DNA from: Cyclina sinensis
Taxonomy: Eukaryota; Mollusca; Bivalvia; Venerida; Veneridae
Direction of reading: 5' to 3'
NCBI GenBank assembly: GCA_012932295.1
Contig: JAAONU010000008.1
Coordinates: 37,562,949 to 37,626,948, forward strand
DNA length: 64,000 bases
Made by a program: the position numbers and the translations under genes. Position 1 is the first letter of the stretch. Every line of letters begins with the position of its first letter. Positions 57,369-64,000 of this stretch are shown piece by piece. The notes beneath the pieces are model-generated. The model was not told the DNA's origin. It saw only the letters and a list, made by a program, of their open reading frames with translations, and did no database searches.

Positions 57369-60178
57369 AATAATAAAAGACGAGGAACTGTTACTATTCA
57401 AGTCTGATCTGTAAATAAAATTTCTGTTTTGTTATGTTTTGTTCTGTTCCTATTTAATACAGAGGGAACTGGTAAACCTTTTAAGGTAACCCAGGCGTCG
57501 CGTTCGGATTAGATAGTTAATGTTTGGGGATTAATGGAAAAAAAGGAATACAATTGTAAAAGCAAGAAAACTTAGTACAGGCGAAAACAATATAAGAAAT
57601 ATTGAAGAGTGAATCAAAGTCATATATAATGCATAATATTGAAATCAGAATTGTGTCTTCTTATTTGATTGAACAATCAGTATATTCATTACAGCTTTCA
57701 AAGACAGCATGTCATAACTGATATTGTTACCATTCACTAACTGATTCGAATGATTAAGGCTTTTCAAATTCTGAAACATCGAAAAAAAAAAAAAAACTCC
57801 CTTTTTCTTTCTCATGCTGTATACCATTCTACAAACAGGTAAAAAATCCATCTATCTATATACGTCGAGACCAATAACCACCCCTACCCCACCATCCGAA
57901 GACTGTTGTTGATTTAGTAATGTCAGATTAACACCATTGGCATCTAGTTTCAGAGACACTTCTGGTCATTTCACATGTTAATGATACAGCAGCAACTATT
58001 TTCAGAATTTTTGTAATCTGAGGCTTTTTTCTTCGGCTACATACCTTCATACAGCAATGTCAGTGTTTCAGGGAACTCTAGGAACGGTTTATGAAGAAAA
58101 TTACTATTTCAGTCAAACCTTTAAAGGTACCTAAACTTTCCTGTCTTATTTGAATATTGCTTTCAGATGCAAAGGTGACGTGTATCATGGTGTATAAATG
58201 CAGAAAAAGTTCACAAAGGTCATTATATAGCGAGGAAATGTTCAACTTCATCAGTATAGCCATTAATTACTTCATTATTGCTATATTTAAAGATTTTAAA
58301 GAGTACAATAAATTCTTTGAAAGTCATTGCAGTGAATTTATTGTCTTTAAAAAACGCTAAATCATGTTTTGCAATACGTATATACGAGGGCGAATCAAAA
58401 AGTTCGTGGAATTTTCTTATAATTTCTTTATTTGACCTCCGATCTTCACGAAACTTCAGATGCTTATATATTTATACATTTTGAATTGGTTTTGATAATT
58501 TCAGAAAAAAATATTTTAAAAAAAACAAGCATTTTATAAAATTTTACATGACGCGAGTTTCCATACCCCGGAGCACGGGAAATAAAATCAGTAAACCTGT
58601 AAAACAAATTGTAAAATGTCTCGTACAGTATAAAATTACCCTAGCTTGGATATATTAGAATTAGACATGAGAGTGCGTGCTTTAAACAAACAAAGTCGAG
58701 TAACAACTTCGTTTGGTTGATACTGAAGGCTAGTGGTTTTCACAAATCTAATAGCCCTTTACGAATTATTGTTAGCAAATAAATGGATCAAAGTTACTTA
58801 TTGTCCATTTCCATTTCTTCACAATGATGTTGAAAACAAACACGTCACATGACACTTAGTTTATTTACCATTAAATTCGAATCGATACAAATTTGAAATA
58901 GCGAAACGGATGCTGCGTAAAATCCTCGGGTTTCCTGTCATTACATTCGTTTAAACTTGGAAGATCACTAGAAGTTAGAGACCGGTTTATGTTTTTAGGA
59001 ATTCTTCATAAAACACCTCCACACAGGTAGGAAATATTGTTTATATTAAACATTCTTTTTCTATACTTGTATTTTAATTTTAAGAATATTCGGTTCACTG
59101 AAACACTGTTACAGATCATAGATTCTAATCTAATATTTTCATATTGTATAACACCCAAAGCTCACTCGTACAAAATGAATAAAGACCTATAAATTTCTTG
59201 AATAAATCAATTTGCAGGCCGCACTCTCTCATTTGTTCTGTAAAACACAGACATGGATTAAATGTTGTTCGTTCTGCAACAGGCTCTTTTTAGCCGGTTC
59301 TTGAAATAAATATACCAATATATTATATTTATATTTTCTAAATTTTTATTAGTAGACGTATTTTGTAGTCATCTGTAATATTAATATCTTTAACATTATG
59401 TTTTTCAAAACCGTTGCAAAAGACAATATAGAAAGAGTAAAAAAAGTATAAGGGATTAGGTTTTCTACTTGTCTTACCCTGTCCTAGCCCAAGAAAAGTA
59501 GCAATTTGCTACTAACTCTTTGAACATATCATTCAATATTTTAAACAAGTATTAAAGTGTTATATATAAAAAGCCAACAGATTATTCTAAAGTACCTTAT
59601 TCATATTTTGTCTACGATCTCCATTTTTTCACTTTTAGTGACCAGTAAAATCAGTTTGGTTTGTGTTTTACGGATATCTGGTCCCTGAGTACTATAAAGT
59701 CTTGAACAAGCACTGGTATGTTTTTATACCCGAATATATATTTGTTCTTAAATAAGTCTGAAATGTCGCATGCACTTTTCTTTTATTTTTCTTTGAAATG
59801 TTTATTCATAAACGTTTCCGCTTTTTATGTTCCTGTGTACTGCTTAGTCTCAACACGAGTTTTGTCTTTTTATGTTCATGTGGACAGCGAGGTGTTCAAA
59901 AAAAAGGAAAAAAGAACACTGTATGCCACAATGTTTTAATTGAATATAGAATGCAGTGTTAAGCGTAACGCGCCATTGTGACGCAACATCAGACTTTACG
60001 TCATAAAGTTAAAACAGTATTTCAAAATATTGTACTGTACTGATAAGTAGATTGAGTCTAACTAATCTTAATTAACATTACTCTTGGTTCTCAATAGACA
60101 AAAAGTAATAAAATATACCCGAGACTTTATCACAGCCATAGTAAGAAATACTAACAATTTTAGGTTTATATGACCGTG
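57369..60178. other. Intergenic stretch before the second IgGFc-binding gene
   Basis: AT-rich sequence with no exon recognised. At 58381-58411 'tatacgagggcgaatcaaaa' plus 'agttcgtggaa' resembles the inverted end of a mariner-type element, without an identified partner. The 5' UTR and promoter of the gene at 60179 are presumably in the last part but could not be placed. Confidence 0.4.
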
Positions 60179-60242
60179 ATGGAGAGGCTCATACAAGTGT
60201 CTTTCATATTCTTCGTATCGTTGAGTGCCTTACATTATGCAG
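60179..60242 (+). CDS. Second gene, exon 1: signal peptide
   Basis: ATG opens MERLIQVSFIFFVSLSALHY and A, a classic signal peptide, then donor GCAG|gtaggt in phase 1. Length (64 bases) and phase equal those of exon 1 of the upstream paralogue. Confidence 0.85.
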
Positions 60243-61885
60243 GTAGGTTAACATTTTGTCTTGTAATTTTGTAATAAACTGTCGCTCCGTTGCTCTTAAA
60301 GAGAAGTCAAAAGTTTACTTTTATTCATTTAATAGAAAAACGTTGATAGATTGTCAAAACGTGTTTTATGAAATTTGAACGGCAGAGATCGCTTTGCAGA
60401 ATGCTTGATTCCCGATTCAGAGATGACTGGTAAAAATCCCTTGTAACCTCCAATGTAGTTTCTATGATTATTATTATTATTTTGCGCTTGTTCGGTAAAA
60501 GTACTTGTTTAAAACCAGTAAGCAGTCTTCGAGTCGAATAGATAGATAAGTGCAAGTAATTATGACATTTATCATTGTGAGTAAACAATCAATATTGTTT
60601 CTCCATTTCAGACAGTGACACTTTTCATATTGCCTTTCTCGGAAGGAACCGTACACTTTCTCCTCATGTTGGAACGCTTTATCTATCAGATGGGTCGGCT
60701 GCTTCAGTATCTTCGGCAGTAGAAAACTGCACTTCTGGTATAAATCCATATTCGCCCACAGGAACAAGTTTTACAATGGCAGTACTGTCTGGGTTTGACT
60801 GTCTACAGCTTATTCCAAACCGAACAGAAATAGGAACAAAAGGTGTAAAAATAGAAACACTGACAGATACGGTATTACACGTTTATCAGAATGACGAATA
60901 TTCGACTCCACAAGGTCAGGAAGGGTACCTGGCAATACCCGACCAAAATCTAGGCACCGAATACTATGTTGTTACGTACTGTTCCATTGGCGGAGTTTGT
61001 CAGTTTGCAGTAGCTGGAGTAGCCAATGATACACAAGTTTACATTGTATTTCCTGACAACGTCACAGTTCCGTCAATTTGTGTCGATGGAGTTCAGCTCC
61101 CAAGTGAAGCTCCATCCGGATCAGCCATACCTTTCGAAATAGATGAATATGAAATTTTGCATTTTGAAAGTGAAAATGATTTGACTGGTACATATATATG
61201 GGCAAATTACAAAATATCAGTTTTTGCTGGTGCTCGCGATGTTCCCACTTCAAATAGAAGTTCTGCTACCTCCGCAAATTTGATAGAGCAACTTCCGCCA
61301 ATAAACAGGTGGGGAACAACTTTTGTAGCCGCCCAAAATTATCTTAATGATGCGGGCGATATTGTCAAAATTGTTACTAAGGATGATAACACGGTCGTCC
61401 ATATTTCGGGTTTTTCCCCGTTCAACATTCCCAGAAAAGGTGGATTCATCGAAAAGCGAATTGATTGGCAGATGCATAGCCTTATTGAAGCCTCGAATCC
61501 AGTGTTAATTGTTCAGATCATGTCGCTTGATTTATATAACGAACCTCTTGATGTAACGGGAACACCGGCAATGGTTTTGGTTCCACATATTGAACAGTGG
61601 ACGGCCAATATAGGAAACCCATTTTACTGTTACTCAGCTGCTGAAAACCAGACCCTTATTGCAGTAGTATCAGACACTGAGGACAGTCTGTTCATACCAG
61701 TAATACCAAACCCTATCCAGTTTTACTCTCCTTGGACAGAGGTTGATGGTACTGAATACAGTGTCCAGATGTTCGAACCTAACGTTCCAGAGACCGTAGT
61801 GTATGGACCTAGGCAATCTACGTACGGATATTGTGACGGTACAGCCGCGCTTCTACTTAAAGCAAACTGGACGTGGGAAAATGAG
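60179..61885 (+). CDS. Second IgGFc-binding-domain gene, 5' part (exons 1-2), continues beyond window
   Basis: A paralogue of the gene at 22858, same strand, 37 kb downstream. Exon 1 (60179-60242) is a signal-peptide exon. Exon 2 (60612-61885) is a single-exon IgGFc-binding domain ending at a phase 0 donor. Together they encode 446 residues. The next expected exon, with a MopE-like motif as in exon 3 of the first gene, was not found in the remaining 2.1 kb, so the gene continues off the right edge. The long open frame without splicing would end at 61906 (…VHIYPI stop), a possible intron-retained secreted form, but the conserved GAG|gt border argues for splicing. Confidence 0.85.
60612..61885 (+). 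CDS. Second gene, exon 2: IgGFc-binding domain
   Basis: Acceptor ttctccatttcag, phase 1 in, phase 0 out at GAG|gtacac. Encodes about 424 residues. Conserved blocks are YLAIPDQNLGTEYYVVTYCS, GGVCQFAVAG, LHFESENDLTGTYI, SVFAGARDVPTSN, IEQLPPINRWGTTFVAAQN, VLIVQIMSLDLYNE, AMVLVPHIEQWT and TYGYCDG. It matches exon 2 of the upstream gene block for block, so the two genes arose by duplication. Confidence 0.92.
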
Positions 61886-63520
61886 GTACACATTTATCCA
61901 ATATAAAATTCATACCTTCACGTAGATTTGAAACCTGTTACTGTTTCTGATTGGTTAATTTCATAATGGCATTATTATTTGACCGAATACAGTAGTGTAG
62001 AAACCAATCCGTAGTGACAAGTCAAGGCCAAATAGAAGGGCTGGCATGAAATTACATAATTAATAACAATTTTTTGAATTATCCTTGCATAATGTTTCAG
62101 AAATCAGACAAGACTTAATAGGATAACAATTGTTTTTACATGAACAGTCTAATTAATGCTTGCGTCATTTAAACATGTATATAGAGATACTAGATACGGA
62201 AAGTTTCTGATAAATATAGGTAAAATGGTTCCACGGTTATGCGAAGTCGGTAACGTGTTTTTTTTTTCTTTCTTTTTTTCAAGCACACCCTTAAATTATG
62301 AACACTCCACTTTCTTGAATTCATATAAGTTTAAATGAAAGTTAAACTAAATAAAGTTAATTTTTTTCCAGTAAACATAGACGTCAGTCAAAAACATATC
62401 TTAAATGTTTTGATATATACGTCTTTGTATGGAGACCCGCTTTGTACAATTTTTAGGTGGATAGCCATTAATAACCAATAAATAATTTATGAGTGTCTGT
62501 ATGCTATGAAGAAAGCCTTTGAACGACTGTTCCACTTAACATGTTCAATTATTCTTCCCCTTTAAAGAAACTGAGCTTATAAAATGCGAAGACAATACAC
62601 CATCCATTTATTTTAGGTTATTTTAAGTTGTCAAGGTGTCAGTACTGATCTTTGATAATATGCAAAACTCTTAAGCTAACTGTATATGTATCTTGATCAA
62701 TACATATATTATTTATACTGTTTGTTTATATGTACATATAAAATATGTTTTGCTCTTCAATACTTGGAGGAATAAAAGTTATCTATCTACCAAATAGTAT
62801 GTAAAACAAATCGAGGGGATGAGTGAAAAAAAAGTGCTATCATTTTATATATATATATTTTTTATAGCGCTCAGATCTGTTTTGCAATCTACCCGTCAAA
62901 AGAAACTAAATGCATTAATATTGGGCTTTTATGTTTAGAATTGCTCTACAATTTTCAGATCTATAGTAATGTATTGTAAACGATATTCTTTTAGTGCCTT
63001 CATGTTCTAAGGAAAAATGCTTCAACGTATGTTCTTCTGTATATAATCTTATTTTTCTATATAGCGAATAATAGAATACAATCTACCATCGTTTTAAAGG
63101 TATACACCATTAAGAAGATGTTTCATACATGCTCTGTACATTAATGGCGGAACGATTCTGTTAAAAGCCAATTTAGCAATTGTGAATAGTGACGCTTTTA
63201 AGGTGTAACTTTTATTATACATATATATAAATACAGTTTGATTATCAATATTTCAACAATAATACTTAATTGGTTCCCATTGTATCGCTTTGAAGGGCAT
63301 GTGCGTTAAGTACACACCAATCTAAAATCCGTTCTGATGCCGACAATGAGCTGTCATTTTTCAAATACAATTTGTTCGAACTGATTTCGATCGAAAGTCC
63401 TGGCAGTAATGTCTCTCTCAAGTTTCTATCAACTCTGTATAAATTATAATGTTACAGATAACTACACGAAAAAAAATGTACAACAATTTTATAATAAAAT
63501 GAACGACAAGTCGACTGACT
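61886..63520 (+). other. Intron 2 of the second gene (start), nothing recognised
   Basis: AT-rich sequence. I looked for a downstream exon with a GDGVDN-type motif and did not see one. No other feature could be supported. Confidence 0.45.
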
Positions 63521-63526
63521 GAATGA

Positions 63527-63582
63527 GTAAGTAAGTGCATTTCTAAATGGGAAAAATGAATGGATGAATGAAGAAGTAAGTA

Positions 63583-63620
<38 letters not shown>

Positions 63621-63714
63621 CGATCGATCGATCGATCGATCGATTGATTGATTGATGAGTAAGTAAGTGCATTTCTAAATGGGAACAATTAATGAATGAA
63701 TGAAGAAGTAAGTA

Positions 63715-63748
<34 letters not shown>

Positions 63749-63880
63749 CGATCGATCGATCGATCGATCGATCGATCGATTGATGATGGATGGATGGACG
63801 GACGGACGGATTGACGAACGAACGAACGAGCGAATTAATGAATGAATGACCTACTGACTGTTGATTAAATGAGTGAGTGT
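63527..63880 (+). repeat. Tetranucleotide repeats (attg/atcg/gacg) with a 132-bp duplication
   Basis: Two blocks of (attg)n and (atcg)n at about 63582-63654 and 63716-63783 are each preceded by 'gtaagtgcatttctaaatgg', at 63531 and 63663 (132-base spacing). Patches of (atgg), (gacg), (gaac) and (aatg) follow. Confidence 0.92.
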
Positions 63881-64000
63881 GTTACCCCTATGGCTGACTG
63901 ACGGACAGATTATATAAATAAGATAACACGTGGCCTGTAAAAAACTCGGGGTAATTCTTAAAATGGTAATCTTGACCTCTTATCACAACAAGTCATTGAA

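Noticed and set aside
57094..57373. Cys-rich repeat open frames on both strands
   Set aside because: Artefact of a stop-free 39-bp repeat; several frames are open at once.
58381..58411. Mariner-type inverted end
   Set aside because: The sequence resembles such an end, but no partner inverted copy or transposase was found nearby, so it is mentioned only within the intergenic entry.
63418..63688. Minus-strand frames rich in SINQ/SIDR repeats
   Set aside because: They come from the attg/atcg tetranucleotide repeat.

Overview
The window looks like nuclear DNA of a mollusc, most likely a bivalve (inference). It is AT-rich and intron-rich. It carries the dispersed repeats with GTCCGTCCGTCTGTCC-type ends and 'ggtcaaggtca' bodies that are familiar from clam genomes. 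It also has decayed Tx1/L1-like LINE, Helentron-like and Tc1-like elements, a C1q-domain pseudogene, and two genes with IgGFc-binding domains. No bacterial-type operons, rRNA genes or CRISPR arrays were seen.

Layout. 1-22.8 kb: no intact gene found. This stretch holds a 28-bp minisatellite between two related flanks (4.86-6.0 kb), a decayed minus-strand LINE (6.4-10.0 kb), a frameshifted C1q-domain copy (10.26-10.66 kb), clustered dispersed repeats (12.85-13.5 kb), a decayed Helentron-like helicase plus endonuclease (13.5-14.94 kb) and a TA-flanked MITE (18.14-18.41 kb). 22.86-52.01 kb: one plus-strand gene reconstructed from 19 coding exons whose phases chain together, apart from one extra base in exon 6. 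It predicts a type I membrane protein of about 1250 residues: signal peptide, IgGFc-binding domain 1 (one large exon), a MopE-like acidic motif, an unassigned module of about 150 residues, IgGFc-binding domain 2 (split over seven exons), a second MopE-like motif plus acidic loop, a Ser/Thr-rich stalk, a Cys-rich juxtamembrane segment, a transmembrane helix and a short basic tail. Its introns hold a 30-bp palindromic minisatellite, a 25-bp and a 40-bp minisatellite, a tandem pair of tRNA-like elements, a 429-bp TTAA-flanked MITE, a second Helentron-type endonuclease fragment, a Tc1-like transposase relic and an inverted repeat pair.

52.1-56.6 kb: a 25-bp satellite with homogeneous centre, a 100-bp higher-order unit and decayed edges. 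57.1-57.4 kb: a 39-bp repeat. 60.18 kb to beyond the right edge: the start of a second, paralogous gene in the same orientation, with a 64-bp signal-peptide exon and a single-exon IgGFc-binding domain. Its later exons are not in the window.

Together the two genes look like part of a tandem family of secreted or membrane-anchored IgGFc-binding-domain proteins. By family analogy (FCGBP-like proteins) a mucosal, adhesive or immune role is possible, but nothing in this sequence proves it. Exon boundaries come from reading splice signals and frame by eye; transcript data would be decisive.
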